This document shows, piece after piece, positions 1 to 9,216 of a stretch of 64,000 nt of DNA (its first letter is position 1; each line of letters opens with the position of its first letter). The stretch covers positions 1,322,501 to 1,386,500 of the forward strand of contig NZ_CP049871.1 of NCBI RefSeq assembly GCF_011302055.1, in the 5' to 3' direction. The DNA comes from Sphingomonas sinipercae (GTDB lineage Bacteria; Pseudomonadota; Alphaproteobacteria; Sphingomonadales; Sphingomonadaceae). A program made the translations under genes and the position numbers. Under the pieces are notes generated by a model, which searched no databases, was not told where the DNA came from, and saw only the letters and a program-made list of their open reading frames with translations.

Positions 1-637
1 CATCCTCGATCGGCATGACCACGAACGCCTTGTCGTAATCATACACGCCGACTTCGATGACTGCGGCGACGGTGTAGGAGACGATCCGCGGGACGGTTCC
101 GACCACCGTCGATCGCCCTTCCGGGCTAATCAGGCTGATCTCGCTGCCCGGATAAGCCCCAAGCGTCTCTGCCAGGCGGATGCCGATCGCGACCCGATTG
201 CTGCCCGGCGCCATGGTGCTGAGGCTGCCCGACTTGATGTTGCCGGCGATCACCGGGTTGCTGGCAATGTCCTGCATGCGCATCCCGCGCACCAGCACGC
301 CTTCGACGCGCCCGTTCGCCGAAGCCATCAATGGCTGCTCGACGAGCGGGAGCGACTCGGTCACCCCTGGGGTCTTTCGCGCTGCATCGGCAACCTGCCG
401 CCAGTCGGCGAGCCTGCCGTCATACCCTTGCACTACCGCGTGGCCGTTAAGCCCGACGATCTTGTCGAACAGCTCGGCGCGGAAGCCGTTCATGACGCTC
501 ATGACGATGATCAGCGCCGCAACGCCAAGCGCGACCGCAACTAGGCTGATCGACGCGACGAGGAAGATGAACCCCTCGCCCTTCCCGGGAAGCAGGTAAC
601 GCCGAGCGACCATTCGCTCGTAGCGGTTGAGGATCAT
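1..637 (-). CDS. lolC: Lipoprotein-releasing ABC transporter permease LolC/LolE (partial)
   Basis: Inner-membrane permease of the LolCDE complex, which extracts outer-membrane lipoproteins from the inner membrane and hands them to LolA. Only the N-terminal 212 codons are present; the gene runs off the left edge. The visible protein has a short basic cytoplasmic start, one long hydrophobic segment at about residues 22-46 and the beginning of a MacB-type periplasmic domain. The ATG at 637-635 overlaps the proS stop as ATGA, so proS and this gene are translationally coupled. LolC and LolE cannot be told apart here; the ATPase gene lolD would be expected next, outside the window. Confidence 0.85.
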   Translation of the reverse strand, partial: MILNRYERMVARRYLLPGKGEGFIFLVASISLVAVALGVAALIIVMSVMNGFRAELFDKIVGLNGHAVVQGYDGRLADWRQVADAARKTPGVTESLPLVEQPLMASANGRVEGVLVRGMRMQDIASNPVIAGNIKSGSLSTMAPGSNRVAIGIRLAETLGAYPGSEISLISPEGRSTVVGTVPRIVSYTVAAVIEVGVYDYDKAFVVMPIED

Positions 638-1956
638 TCCGTGAGCCTCGCCAGGGCGGACTCGATGCTCAGGTCTTCACGCTCGCCAGTGGCCCGTCGT
701 TTCAGCTCCACGGTTCCGTTGGCGATCCCGCGCGGGCCGACAATCACCTGCCAGGGCAGCCCGATCAGGTCCATCGTTCCCAACTTGACGCCGCCCCGCT
801 CGTCGCGGTCGTCGTACAGCGTCTCGACGCCGGCTGCGTTGAGCCGATCGTAAATGGTCTCCGCGGCGGTCCGGCTCGGTTCGTCATCGGCCCGCATGGT
901 CACCAGCCCGACGGTCCACGGCGCCACCGCCTCTGGCCAGACGATCCCAGCATCGTCGTGGCTCGCCTCGATGATCGCGCCCACGAGCCGGGACACGCCA
1001 ACTCCGTAGCTGCCCATCATCGGCGTGATCATCTGCCCATCGGGGCCGGAGACCTTGAGACCCATGGCCTGCGAATATTTATCGCCAAAGTAGAAGATGT
1101 GCCCGACTTCGATGCCGCGCCCGGTCCGCTGCCGATCCGAAGCGACTTGCGACCAGCGATCCGGATCGTGGGTCTCGTCCGTGGCGGCGTAGGTCGTGCT
1201 GACCTGGTCGAACAGCCGCTGCAGTCCTTGCGCATCGCCGTAGCGAAGCTGCGCCTGGCTCCAGTCGAATTCCTCGAATGCAGCGTCGTAGAAAACTTCG
1301 CTTTCGCCGGTCGGTGCGAGGACGATGAATTCGTGGCTAAGGTCGCCGCCGATCGGCCCCGAAGCAGCCTTCATCGGTACGGCCCGGATACCCATCCGCT
1401 GGAAAGTGCGCAGATAGGCAAGCAGCTGAGTGTAATAACTCTGCCGGGCGCCGGCCTCGTCGAGGTCGAAGCTATAGGCGTCCTTCATCAGGAATTCGCG
1501 GCCGCGCATCACGCCGAACCTGGGGCGAACCTCGTCGCGGAATTTCCATTGAATGTGATACAGCGTTCGCGGCAGCTCGCGGTAGCTTTTGACCTCGTCG
1601 CGGAACAGCGCGGTTATCATTTCCTCGTTGGTCGGCCCGTAGAGCATCTCGCGCTCGTGACGGTCGCGGATGCGCAGCATCTCGGGCCCGTAAGCGTCGT
1701 AGCGGCCGCTCTCGCGCCACAGGTCGGCCGACTGAAGCGTCGGCATCAGCATTTCCTGCGCGCCGGAACGGTCCTGCTCCTCGCGCACGATCTGCTCGAT
1801 CTTCTGCAACACTCGAAAACCGATCGGCAGCCACGCGTAAATGCCGGCGGCGGTTTGCCGCACCAGCCCGGCGCGAAGCATCAGCTTGTGGCTGACGATC
1901 TGCGCGTCCGACGGGCTGTCTTTCATCACCGGCAGGAAACAGCGGGAAACGCGCAA
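634..1956 (-). CDS. proS: Prolyl-tRNA synthetase, short alphaproteobacterial form
   Basis: Class II aminoacyl-tRNA synthetase that charges tRNA-Pro. At 440 residues it is the short form that lacks the editing (INS) domain between class II motifs 2 and 3; motif 1-3 regions (for example the TNEEM and [10 protein letters not shown] segments) and the C-terminal anticodon-binding domain are recognisable. The reading frame is open upstream, but I chose the TTG at 1956-1954 because it follows an AGAGGA ribosome-binding site by 9 nt and gives the N-terminus typical of sphingomonad ProS ([13 protein letters not shown]). A first ATG further upstream would add 44 residues unlike the family. Its stop overlaps lolC/E. 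Confidence 0.95.
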   Translation of the reverse strand: MRVSRCFLPVMKDSPSDAQIVSHKLMLRAGLVRQTAAGIYAWLPIGFRVLQKIEQIVREEQDRSGAQEMLMPTLQSADLWRESGRYDAYGPEMLRIRDRHEREMLYGPTNEEMITALFRDEVKSYRELPRTLYHIQWKFRDEVRPRFGVMRGREFLMKDAYSFDLDEAGARQSYYTQLLAYLRTFQRMGIRAVPMKAASGPIGGDLSHEFIVLAPTGESEVFYDAAFEEFDWSQAQLRYGDAQGLQRLFDQVSTTYAATDETHDPDRWSQVASDRQRTGRGIEVGHIFYFGDKYSQAMGLKVSGPDGQMITPMMGSYGVGVSRLVGAIIEASHDDAGIVWPEAVAPWTVGLVTMRADDEPSRTAAETIYDRLNAAGVETLYDDRDERGGVKLGTMDLIGLPWQVIVGPRGIANGTVELKRRATGEREDLSIESALARLTE

Positions 1957-1964
1957 GAGTTGTC

Positions 1965-2199
1965 GTCCTCTGGTTGGGTGCGGCTCACCTAAGGTGGGGA
2001 ACCGTTCAACGCAATGCGGCCGGCTGGGGTCCGACGCTGTGGCGCGATCGACACATGCGATGCACAAATGCGCCTGTGGGCAGTTCACGTCGTGACTTTG
2101 GCGCCGGTTCGTGGTCAGTCATGCCGGTCACAAGGGGGCTGGCGAGCAATCGTCACGCAGGACGCCCGGGTCGCTCAAGCGGCCCGGGCGTTTCCTTTT
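1965..2199 (+). ncRNA. Possible small RNA or attenuated leader ending at the 2162-2199 terminator
   Basis: The roughly 200-nt gap between the proS start and the terminator has no credible ORF, yet it ends in a textbook plus-strand terminator, so a plus-strand transcript is implied. I looked for 4.5S, 6S, tmRNA and RNase P signatures and saw none. The 5' end is unknown; the coordinates simply span the gap. A short dyad (CACCT/AGGTG) near 1988-1998 is the only other structure I noticed. Confidence 0.25.
2162..2199 (+). terminator. Strong intrinsic terminator with no obvious gene in front
   Basis: A 13-bp stem (2162-2174 pairing with 2179-2191, one U-G wobble) closes on a TCAA tetraloop and is followed by TTCCTTTT. 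The T-tract lies on the plus-strand side only, so it should stop plus-strand transcripts. No plus-strand coding gene precedes it, and the TonB-like gene starts 14 nt later. It may end a small RNA or act as a leader attenuator. Confidence 0.75.
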
Positions 2200-2213
2200 A
2201 AAGGTTCATCGGC

Positions 2214-2681
2214 ATGGATCCTCGGCGACGTCCCGATCACAACTCTCCGGTGCAGCCGCACAGTCCTGGCCCGCTGCCCTGGATTGCTGCTGCCATCGGC
2301 CTAGGAGTGATATTGTGGAGCTGGCAGGATGTTTCCGTCGATCCGTTCAAGCCGCCATACGAACTTCGCGAAGAGCCTGAGACTCCGCGGCGTTCGCCGT
2401 CGGACTCGTCGCTCAAAGCCAACCTTCCCGGCCTCATTCGCGCCGACGATTACCCGCCGGAGGCACTTCTGAGGAATGAGCAAGGAACTGTCGGGGCCAG
2501 ACTGGTGATCGATAGCGGCGGACGCGTAAGCCAGTGCATCGTGGAGCAAAGCAGCGGTTCCGCCATCCTCGATACGACGACCTGCGACATCTTCCGCAAA
2601 CGGGCCAAATTCCCGCCGGCTGCCGAGGCGACGACGGGCGAACGAACGTTTTCGCAAAGCGTCCGCTGGCAGTTGCAGTGA
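2214..2681 (+). CDS. TonB C-terminal-like single-pass membrane protein
   Basis: A 155-residue protein with a short cytoplasmic N-terminus, one transmembrane segment at about residues 22-38, a Pro-rich charged linker, and a C-terminal domain at about 70-155 resembling the TonB C-terminal fold (the YPPEALLRNEQGTV segment, then the RLVIDSGGRVSQC hairpin). Proteins of this type transmit inner-membrane energy or contact outer-membrane partners, but no exbB/exbD or receptor gene is nearby, so its partner is unknown. Two cysteines in the C-terminal domain could form a disulfide. It starts 14 nt downstream of a strong terminator; the best ribosome-binding match is AAAGG, 11 nt upstream. Confidence 0.7.
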   Translation: MDPRRRPDHNSPVQPHSPGPLPWIAAAIGLGVILWSWQDVSVDPFKPPYELREEPETPRRSPSDSSLKANLPGLIRADDYPPEALLRNEQGTVGARLVIDSGGRVSQCIVEQSSGSAILDTTTCDIFRKRAKFPPAAEATTGERTFSQSVRWQLQ

Positions 2682-2690
2682 CCGGGAAGT

Positions 2691-2767
2691 TGGTAGCGGA
2701 GGAGGGACTTGAACCCCCGACACGCGGATTATGATTCCGCTGCTCTAACCAGCTGAGCTACTCCGCC
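2691..2767 (-). tRNA. tRNA-Met (CAT), elongator type
   Basis: Cloverleaf read on the minus strand: 7-bp acceptor GGCGGAG/CTCCGCT (one G-T pair), D-arm with GCTGGTTAGAGC, anticodon stem GCGGA/TCCGC around loop ATCATAA (anticodon CAT), T-arm with GGTTCAAGTCC, and an encoded CCA at 2693-2691. The paired 1-72 end and the arm sequences fit elongator Met better than initiator tRNA; tRNA-Ile2 (lysidine-modified CAT) is a less likely alternative. Confidence 0.93.
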
Positions 2768-2833
2768 CCAAGGGTGGCGCCACCCGTCCGGGCGGCGCAA
2801 ACCAGAGCGCCCGCGGTGAGCAGGCGGGCGGCG

Positions 2834-2861
2834 CTATAGGTCGCCGCACCTTGACGGTCAA
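2834..2861 (-). promoter_or_regulatory. Predicted sigma70 promoter of tRNA-Met
   Basis: On the minus strand TTGACC (2861-2856) and CTATAG (2839-2834) are separated by 16 bp, about 65 bp before the tRNA-Met 5' end at 2767. The same CTATAG hexamer precedes tRNA-Leu in this window. Confidence 0.55.
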
Positions 2862-2917
2862 CGAGAGGAACCGCTTGGCGTTCGATGTCGTTGAGTGACG
2901 CAAACAAGGATAGGTGA

Positions 2918-3343
2918 ATGGACCCGCTAACGCCGCTCGAAACCCTGTGCCGAATCATCCTGCGCGCTCGTGAATATGAAGCGCAGACGCCGTCCGACTA
3001 CGCCCGCGGCGAAGGGGCGGACAATATCGATGATGAAGACGAAGGCGCCCTCTCCGTCCTCGACGACGACATTAACGACGGTGTCGAAGAGGAACTTCGG
3101 GCAGCACTGGAGGATCTCGGCGAGGACCAATTGGCGGAAGTCCTGGCCTTCTGCTGGGTCGGTGCCGGCACTTACGATGCCAGCGACTGGGACGAAGCGA
3201 TGGCCGAGGCCAACGACATGAACGGCAGCGGCGGCGACGGCATCGTCGACGAACTTCTCGACCTGCCGATGCTGGCGTCAGTGCTCGAACAAGGCATGGC
3301 AGCGTTCGAACTTAGTTGCGAAGGGATCGGCGAAGTCAGCTGA
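2918..3343 (+). CDS. DUF3775-like acidic conserved protein
   Basis: A 141-residue, very acidic, soluble protein with no signal peptide. The layout (N-terminal helix, an acidic low-complexity stretch rich in Asp/Glu at about 34-52, then a helical domain containing LxAxCWVGAGTYD and DELLDLPMLASVLEQG) matches what I recall of DUF3775 family proteins, which are common in alphaproteobacteria and have no known function. The ATG follows AAGGAT by 6 nt. Its end overlaps the end of the convergent 2H-phosphoesterase gene by 8 nt. Confidence 0.8.
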   Translation: MDPLTPLETLCRIILRAREYEAQTPSDYARGEGADNIDDEDEGALSVLDDDINDGVEEELRAALEDLGEDQLAEVLAFCWVGAGTYDASDWDEAMAEANDMNGSGGDGIVDELLDLPMLASVLEQGMAAFELSCEGIGEVS

Positions 3344-3845
3344 CGCCGCGGAACTGCCAATTGCCGAGCGGCTCCCAGGGACCGCCCAAATAGCGGAACA
3401 GCAGGAGCCCGCGGATCGATAACGGCCGCGGCTCGAAGCTGCGCTCCAGTGACGTCATGAGCTCACGCGCGGCCGCCGGTTCGACCTTGTTCTGGATGGT
3501 AATATGCGGGGCCCAGCCGCCACTGTCCTGCGCGGTCAGCAACCCGTGAAACGCACTTGCCAATTCTTCGCGAACGGCATCGAGCTCCGCCGAGCGGATC
3601 CGAAAGGCAACGCCGCCTCCAAGGCTCATCAAGCCGGCAATCTCCGCGCCCGGCGGCGGCGCGGCGCAGGCTCGCTTGATCGCCCGGCGAACCTCTCCCT
3701 CGCTCGATGGCGGGAGCGCATGGAACAGCGTCAGGTGAGTGGGCACCTGGTTGCGCTCGGGTGGGAAGTGGCGGCTTCGCAGGCCGTTCGCCCAGGCGAA
3801 GTCGGCCTTTCCAAGCTCGGCAGTGACGATCAGCGGGCCGGCCAT
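3336..3845 (-). CDS. 2'-5' RNA ligase-type 2H phosphoesterase
   Basis: A 169-residue cytosolic protein of the 2H phosphoesterase superfamily (LigT/ThpR/YjcG group). The two defining HxT motifs are present: H37-L-T39 and H114-I-T116. Family members open 2',3'-cyclic phosphates or join RNA by 2'-5' bonds; the physiological substrate is generally unknown. The start lies 16 nt inside the upstream PRC-barrel gene, so the two are co-transcribed and probably coupled. Confidence 0.85.
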   Translation of the reverse strand: MAGPLIVTAELGKADFAWANGLRSRHFPPERNQVPTHLTLFHALPPSSEGEVRRAIKRACAAPPPGAEIAGLMSLGGGVAFRIRSAELDAVREELASAFHGLLTAQDSGGWAPHITIQNKVEPAAARELMTSLERSFEPRPLSIRGLLLFRYLGGPWEPLGNWQFRGVS

Positions 3846-4393
3846 TGGTCTTTCTGTAGTTCGTCCAGGCCGGAAAACCGCGTCCGGTCGAAGTTGGCAA
3901 CCAGCGTTTCATCCTCGATCCGCAAATCGTGCCAGGGCACACGTCGAAGAGTCTCACCGACCCCGGCGACTCCACCTTCAGAAACCACCACATACGCCAC
4001 GCGCCCGCTGGCGCATCCAGCCATCGCGTCGACGCAGGTACCAACTTCTTCCTCGCCGCACCGAAATTTAGCGCTCGATAGCAGCGAGACGGGAAACAGC
4101 TTTTCACCCGGCGCTCGCTCGCTCGCCTTGGCTGCAGCCTTGCCCCCTTCTTCGACCCGGGCCTGGCGTCCAAGCCAGCGCCAGATGCCGAACAGGTTGA
4201 GCAGCGTCAGCACCGCGTTGGTCCATTGCAGCGCCGGCTGGCCGGTCAGCAGTCCAGTGGCGAACCAGGCGATCGAGCCGACAGTAAAAACGATGAACCC
4301 GTAACCGGTGATCCTCGAACCGAGGTTCGATGCGGTCATGCAGGCTGCGATGATGGTGGCCGCGGTCGCGACCCAGGAAATGTTGTCACCCAT
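3830..4393 (-). CDS. Membrane protein with C-terminal PRC-barrel domain
   Basis: A 187-residue protein with three hydrophobic segments at about residues 4-22, 32-54 and 60-80, followed by a cytosolic part (about 95-187) that reads as a PRC-barrel (for example RVAYVVVSEGG and WHDLRIED). PRC-barrels bind RNA, proteins or small ligands in photosynthetic reaction centres and RimM; here the function is unknown. I took the ATG at 4393; an upstream TTG at 4420 after GGCGGAG is a reasonable alternative that adds 9 residues. Gene order kup, this gene, 2H phosphoesterase suggests one transcript. Confidence 0.7.
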   Translation of the reverse strand: MGDNISWVATAATIIAACMTASNLGSRITGYGFIVFTVGSIAWFATGLLTGQPALQWTNAVLTLLNLFGIWRWLGRQARVEEGGKAAAKASERAPGEKLFPVSLLSSAKFRCGEEEVGTCVDAMAGCASGRVAYVVVSEGGVAGVGETLRRVPWHDLRIEDETLVANFDRTRFSGLDELQKDQWPAR

Positions 4394-4429
4394 GGCACGT
4401 GCAATTCCGGGCGGGCCCAAAGGCTCCGC

Positions 4430-6385
4430 CTAGATTTCGACCTGGCTTCCCAGTTCGACGACGCGATTGGTCGGCAGCTTGAAGAACTCCATCGCGCCTT
4501 CCGCATTGCGAAGCATCCAGGCGAACAGCTTTTCGCGCCAGATCGCCATCCCCGGGCGCGCCGAGGCCAGCAGCGTCTGGCGCGCCAGGAAGTAGCTCGT
4601 TTCCATCGTCTTGCAGGTCGGTCCGCAGCCTTTCACCTTTGCCAGTGCCGCCGGGACATCGACCTCTTCCATGAAGCCGTAACGCAGGATGATGCGATAG
4701 AAGCCGCTGCCATATTCCTCCATCGAAGAGCGCTTTTCCTGCGGCACGTAAGGCACGTCCTCGATCCGGACCGTGACCAGGAATACGCGCTCATGAAGCA
4801 CCTTGTTGTGCTTGAGGTTGTGAAGCAGGGCATGCGGCACGCCGTTGGGCGAGCTGGTCATGAAGACCGCCGTTCCAGGGACCCGCGCAGCGCTCGGGGC
4901 CGCCGACTTGATGAAGATTTCCATCGGCAGGCTGGCCTCGTTCATCCGGGCGATCATCAACTGCCGGCCCTTGGCCCAGGTTGTCAGCAGCGTGAATGCG
5001 ATCGCGCCGATGAGCAGCGGGAACCACCCGCCGTCGGGCACCTTGAGCAGGTTCGCGCCGAAATAGAGCAGGTCGATGCCGAAGAAGACGACAAGCATCG
5101 AAATCACCAGGACCCGGTTCCACTTCCACATCAGCAGCAGGACGACGCTGATGAGGACTCCGTCGATCAGCATCGCACCGGTCACCGCGATCCCATAGGC
5201 GGCGGCAAGATTGGATGAGGTGCGGAAGGTGAGCACCAATAGGATCACCATCACCAGCAGCGCCCAATTGACGACCGGGATGTAGATTTGCCCGGCGGCG
5301 CGCTCGCTGGTGTGTTCGATCCGCAAGCGCGGTACGAAGCCGAGCTGGATCGCCTGCTGCGTGACCGAAAATGCGCCGGAGATCACGGCCTGGCTGGCGA
5401 TGATGGTCGCCAGTGTCGCCAGCAAAACCAGCGGCAGCCGAAGCATGTCCGGGGCCATGTAGAAGAACGGGTTCTTGACCGTCTCGACCGCTTCGGCCGG
5501 CGTCTGGCTAAGCAACATCGCAGCCTGACCCATGTAGTTGAGCAGCAGTGCCGGCATGACGAAGTAGATCCACGACACCCGAATGGGCCGGCGGCCGAAA
5601 TGGCCCATGTCGGAATACAGTGCCTCCGCCCCAGTGACCGCCAGGACGACCGAACCCATGGCGATAAACGCGCGTACCGGCTCCTGAATGTAGAAGTTGA
5701 GCGCGTTCCACGGATTGAATGTGTTGAGGATGACCGCCGGGTGATCGAGGATGTGCATCGAGCCGAGCACGGCAAGCGTCAGAAAATAGACGATCATGAT
5801 CGGCCCAAAGAGCAGTCCGACCTTCGCGGTCCCGCGTGACTGAATCGAAAACAGGCCGACCAGGATGCCGATCGCGACGGGGATGACGAACGGCTCGAAA
5901 CTCGCCTGGACGGTGGTCAATCCCTCGACCGCCGAAAGCACGGAGATCGCCGGCGTGATCATCGAATCGCCGTAGAACAGCGCCGTCGCGAACACGCCAA
6001 GCAAGACGATTCCGCCAGTCCAGCTGACTCGCCCGCTGAGCGAGCGGTTGATGAGCGCAAGCAACGCAAGGCTGCCGCCCTCGCCCTTGTTGTCGGCGCG
6101 CATGATCACTGTGAGGTACTTGATCGCGACGATGATCAGCATCGACCAGAAGATCAGGCTCATCACGCCGAAAATATGGAGCTGGTCCGGCGCCAGCTCG
6201 TGGTGACCGGCAAAGGTCTCGCGGAACGCGTAAATCGGGCTGGTGCCGATATCGCCGTAAACGATGCCGATCGCTCCGATCGCCATTTTGTAGAGAGGGC
6301 CGCCGTGCGCGTGGCCATGCGCCCCATGGGGATCCGCGGTGTGTTCGCCGTCGACGACGGCAGTACCGGTCTCGGTGACGCTCAT
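4430..6385 (-). CDS. kup: KUP-family potassium transporter
   Basis: Low-affinity, proton-coupled K+ uptake permease of the inner membrane. The 651-residue protein contains the family signature near the N-terminus ([14 protein letters not shown]), about 12 hydrophobic segments over residues 30-460, and the long C-terminal cytosolic domain with the [20 protein letters not shown] region. The frame is open further upstream, but the ATG at 6385 is chosen because residues from there match the family; the next upstream start adds 27 residues of translated intergenic DNA. The segment before the first helix is His-rich ([10 protein letters not shown]), a possible metal-sensing or disordered tail. It is divergent from ald. 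Confidence 0.95.
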   Translation of the reverse strand: MSVTETGTAVVDGEHTADPHGAHGHAHGGPLYKMAIGAIGIVYGDIGTSPIYAFRETFAGHHELAPDQLHIFGVMSLIFWSMLIIVAIKYLTVIMRADNKGEGGSLALLALINRSLSGRVSWTGGIVLLGVFATALFYGDSMITPAISVLSAVEGLTTVQASFEPFVIPVAIGILVGLFSIQSRGTAKVGLLFGPIMIVYFLTLAVLGSMHILDHPAVILNTFNPWNALNFYIQEPVRAFIAMGSVVLAVTGAEALYSDMGHFGRRPIRVSWIYFVMPALLLNYMGQAAMLLSQTPAEAVETVKNPFFYMAPDMLRLPLVLLATLATIIASQAVISGAFSVTQQAIQLGFVPRLRIEHTSERAAGQIYIPVVNWALLVMVILLVLTFRTSSNLAAAYGIAVTGAMLIDGVLISVVLLLMWKWNRVLVISMLVVFFGIDLLYFGANLLKVPDGGWFPLLIGAIAFTLLTTWAKGRQLMIARMNEASLPMEIFIKSAAPSAARVPGTAVFMTSSPNGVPHALLHNLKHNKVLHERVFLVTVRIEDVPYVPQEKRSSMEEYGSGFYRIILRYGFMEEVDVPAALAKVKGCGPTCKTMETSYFLARQTLLASARPGMAIWREKLFAWMLRNAEGAMEFFKLPTNRVVELGSQVEI

Positions 6386-6559
6386 CGCTCGAATTTCCGG
6401 ACGAAAAGATGACTCACAAGCGCTGCCGCCGATGGGATTGGCTGGATTGGCATCGCCGCGCGCCACTAGCAGTCGTAATCAACCGCCGCAATCGGTGAGG
6501 ACATTCCCGATATCGCTGTCTATAGCCCGCGCCAATCAACACGATGGAGCTAACGAACG

Positions 6560-7666
6560 ATGCGGATCGGGGTGCCGAAAGAGATCAAGAACAACGAGTT
6601 TCGGGTTGGCCTGACTCCAGCGTCCGTGGCCGAACTCGTTGCCGCAGGTCATGAGCTGTTCGTCGAGACGCACGCCGGGAGCGGCATCGATTGCCCCGAC
6701 GCAGCCTTCAAGAAAGCCGGCGCGACGATCCTTCCAACAGCGCAGGATGTGTTCAAATCCAGTGACATGATCGTCAAGGTTAAGGAGCCGCAGCAACGAG
6801 AAATCGCGCTTCTGGAGCCCCGGCACATCCTATTCACTTACCTTCACCTGGCCGCGGACAAGCCGCAGGCGGAAGGGCTGATGAAGTCCGGTGCGACCTG
6901 CATTGCCTATGAGACGGTGACATCGCGCACCGGCGCCCTGCCCTTGCTCAAGCCGATGAGCGAAGTCGCCGGCCGGATGTCGGTGCAGGTTGGCGCCCAC
7001 TACCTTGAGAAGGAACAGGGCGGCCGCGGCGTGCTGCTAGGCGGCGTTCCCGGTGTCGCTCCGGCGAAGGTCGCGATCCTCGGCGGCGGCGTTTCCGGCG
7101 TGAATGCGGCGCAGATGGCGGTCGGAATGCGGGCGGACGTCACGATCTATGACATCAACCACGAACGGCTGGCCGAGCTCGACATGTTCTTTTCGAGCCA
7201 GATCAAGACCGCCTACGCATCCAAGTCGGCGATCGCGAAGGCCGTGGAAGAAGCGGAGCTAGTGATTGGCGCGGTGCTGGTCCCGGGCGCTGCCGCCCCG
7301 AAGCTGGTGACCCGCGAGATGCTCAAGACAATGAAGCGCGGCAGCGTCTTGGTCGACATCGCCATCGATCAGGGCGGGTGCTTTGAGACGTCGCACGCGA
7401 CGACCCACGCCGATCCGGTTTTCGAGATCGACGGGATCATCCATTATTGCGTGGCCAACATGCCGGGCGCGGTCGCCCGGACGAGCGCCTTCGCGCTGAA
7501 CAATGCCACGCTGCCCTTTGCGCTGCGCATCGCGAACCTGGGCGCGGAAGCGGCGATGAAGGCCGATCCGCATCTCGCCAACGGGCTCAATGTGTCGAAT
7601 GGCAAGATCCGGCACCAGGCGGTGGCGGAAGCGCTCGACCTGCCGTTCGAGCCGCTCGCGGCGTAG
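6560..7666 (+). CDS. ald: Alanine dehydrogenase
   Basis: NAD-dependent enzyme interconverting L-alanine and pyruvate plus ammonium. The 368-residue length and order of domains (N-terminal catalytic AlaDh/PNT domain, central Rossmann domain with GGGVSGVNAAQ) are typical, and the catalytic residues K75 and H96 are in place. The start ATG follows GGAGC by about 10 nt. A CTATAG hexamer at 6521-6526, with a poor -35 17 bp upstream, is a plausible promoter. It is divergent from kup and convergent with the ccm operon, whose end is 4 nt away. Confidence 0.97.
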   Translation: MRIGVPKEIKNNEFRVGLTPASVAELVAAGHELFVETHAGSGIDCPDAAFKKAGATILPTAQDVFKSSDMIVKVKEPQQREIALLEPRHILFTYLHLAADKPQAEGLMKSGATCIAYETVTSRTGALPLLKPMSEVAGRMSVQVGAHYLEKEQGGRGVLLGGVPGVAPAKVAILGGGVSGVNAAQMAVGMRADVTIYDINHERLAELDMFFSSQIKTAYASKSAIAKAVEEAELVIGAVLVPGAAAPKLVTREMLKTMKRGSVLVDIAIDQGGCFETSHATTHADPVFEIDGIIHYCVANMPGAVARTSAFALNNATLPFALRIANLGAEAAMKADPHLANGLNVSNGKIRHQAVAEALDLPFEPLAA

Positions 7667-7670
7667 GCGA

Positions 7671-8288
7671 CTAAGCGGAAGGTTGGGATGCCGGTGGCTG
7701 CAGGGCAGCGACCGCATCTTCGACCACGGGCCGCCAGCTCGCCTCCGCCGGGGCGCTGGCAAGGACGCTTTGCCAGATTGCCAGGGCCGCTTCCGGACGG
7801 CCTGACCGCAGCATCGCCACGCCCATGAAGAAGGGCGGCGCCGGATATCCAGGCGACAGCTCACCGGCGCGGCGGTAGGCGAACTCCGCTGCCGGCGTCA
7901 GCACTTCGGCATGGTCGACGAGCGCATTGCCCAGCCCCACCCACAGTTGCGGGTCGCCCGGATGTTCCTTTACGGCCGCTTTCAACACGCCGACGGCATC
8001 GGCGCTATTCCCGCGTCGCGCCAACGATTCGGATATGATCAGCCAATGCTCGTTGGCAGCGAAGTTGCCGTAAAAAGCATGGCGCAGGTTGGTCACCGGG
8101 ACCGGCGGCCTTTGCTCCTTGGCGCCACGCGGCGAACCGGCGAGGCCGGGATTGCCCTGGAGCGCGTAGCCGGCGCATCCGAACAGCAATGTCGCCCCGG
8201 CAAGCTTGAGCATCGGACCGCGCAGCCCGAGTGCGCGCATCGCTAACGCTGACAAAGCGGCGAAGACCAGCAGGATCAGGCAGCCCAT
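7671..8288 (-). CDS. ccmI: Cytochrome c maturation TPR protein CcmI/CycH (short form)
   Basis: Membrane-anchored chaperone that holds apocytochrome c for the CcmF/CcmH haem lyase. The 205-residue protein has two N-terminal hydrophobic segments (about 2-20 and 30-46) and a periplasmic TPR region (about 65-190; the WVGLGNALVDHAEVLTPAAE segment is TPR-like). It is much shorter than two-domain CcmI proteins, so this is a compact CycH-type version. The ATG at 8288 shares one base with the ccmH stop (TAATG), which decides the start. Last gene of the ccm operon. Confidence 0.85.
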   Translation of the reverse strand: MGCLILLVFAALSALAMRALGLRGPMLKLAGATLLFGCAGYALQGNPGLAGSPRGAKEQRPPVPVTNLRHAFYGNFAANEHWLIISESLARRGNSADAVGVLKAAVKEHPGDPQLWVGLGNALVDHAEVLTPAAEFAYRRAGELSPGYPAPPFFMGVAMLRSGRPEAALAIWQSVLASAPAEASWRPVVEDAVAALQPPASQPSA

Positions 8289-8695
8289 TAACCGCCTCCC
8301 CGCCTTTTGAGGCGCGAACCGGCGATCCAGCCGCCGACTGCGATCAGCAGAATCGGCGCGATCCATAATGGCCAACCGACCGGTTCCGTCGGCGGGCGAT
8401 AGCTCACCCAATTGCCATATCGCTCGACCAGCCACGCGCGGATTGCCGATGGCCTCTCGCCCGCGGCGATGCGCCGCCGAATGAGGTCGCGCATGTCGCC
8501 GGCAAGCTCGGCGTCGGAATCGACGATCGCCTGCCCCTGGCAAACCAGGCAGCGGATTTCCGCCATCAACGCTTGGGCTTTTGCCTCCTGGCTCGCGTCG
8601 GGAAGCTGTCGGTTAGCCCAATGAGCCGGGGGCAGGTTGGAATCGGCCAACGCGGGCGTTGCAACCGCCAGCGATAGAAGGATCAGCACTTTCAC
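8288..8695 (-). CDS. ccmH: Cytochrome c maturation thiol oxidoreductase CcmH
   Basis: Periplasmic, membrane-tethered protein that keeps apocytochrome c cysteines reduced. 135 residues: cleavable signal peptide (about 1-17, ATPALA-DS), the redox motif RCLVCQ with C49 and C52, a helical bundle, and a C-terminal transmembrane segment (about 108-128). Starts with GTG at 8695, which overlaps the ccmG stop as GTGA. Only the N-terminal half of E. coli CcmH is represented; the TPR half is the separate downstream ccmI. Confidence 0.93.
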   Translation of the reverse strand: MKVLILLSLAVATPALADSNLPPAHWANRQLPDASQEAKAQALMAEIRCLVCQGQAIVDSDAELAGDMRDLIRRRIAAGERPSAIRAWLVERYGNWVSYRPPTEPVGWPLWIAPILLIAVGGWIAGSRLKRRGGG

Positions 8696-9216
8696 CGCGC
8701 CTGCTCCAGTGCCTGCACGATCTTCGGGACGTCGCTCGGCTCGATCGGGCCGATGTGCTGCATCCGAATGACGCCGCGACCATCGATCACGAAGCTTTCC
8801 GGGACACCGGCCGAGCCAAGCGCGACCTGCGCCTTGCTTTCCGGGTCCGAGCCGATCCGTTCGAACGGGTTGCCGTGCCGCTCCAGAAAATTGCCCAGAT
8901 CGCGTTCGGTGTCGCGAATGGCGATGCCATCGATCCGAACACCTTGCCGCTTGAGCTCCATCAGCACCGGCGCTTCGGCAATGCACGGTACGCACCAACT
9001 CGCGAACAAATTGAGTAGCCGTGGCTGGCCATCGGCCAAGCTCGCCGCAGTAATCGCCGGATGACCGGCGACGGGTGCCAGCGCGAGTTGCGGCACGGGC
9101 CGCCCGACCATCCGGGACCGAATATCCGTGTCGCCCGGATTGGCGAGCCGCCACAGCAGCCCGGCCACGATCAGCCCGAGCACGAGCAACGGCACGAACC
9201 CCAGCCAGCGCCTCAC
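8692..9216 (-). CDS. ccmG: Cytochrome c maturation thioredoxin CcmG/DsbE
   Basis: Membrane-anchored periplasmic thioredoxin that reduces apocytochrome c or CcmH. 174 residues: N-terminal transmembrane anchor (about 5-23), thioredoxin fold, active site C75-V-P-C78 in the WCVPC context, and the GVPESFVID cis-proline region characteristic of DsbE. The GTG at 9216 overlaps the ccmF stop (GTGA), fixing the start; the open frame upstream has no family resemblance. Confidence 0.95.
   Translation of the reverse strand: MRRWLGFVPLLVLGLIVAGLLWRLANPGDTDIRSRMVGRPVPQLALAPVAGHPAITAASLADGQPRLLNLFASWCVPCIAEAPVLMELKRQGVRIDGIAIRDTERDLGNFLERHGNPFERIGSDPESKAQVALGSAGVPESFVIDGRGVIRMQHIGPIEPSDVPKIVQALEQAR

Noticed and set aside
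958..1992. Long plus-strand ORF (344 codons) opposite proS
   Set aside because: It is antisense to a clear prolyl-tRNA synthetase and has composition typical of GC-rich shadow frames (His/Arg/Asp-rich, no domain).
4226..5218. 330-codon plus-strand ORF opposite kup
   Set aside because: Shadow of the transporter gene: highly charged, repetitive dipeptides, no domain or start signal.
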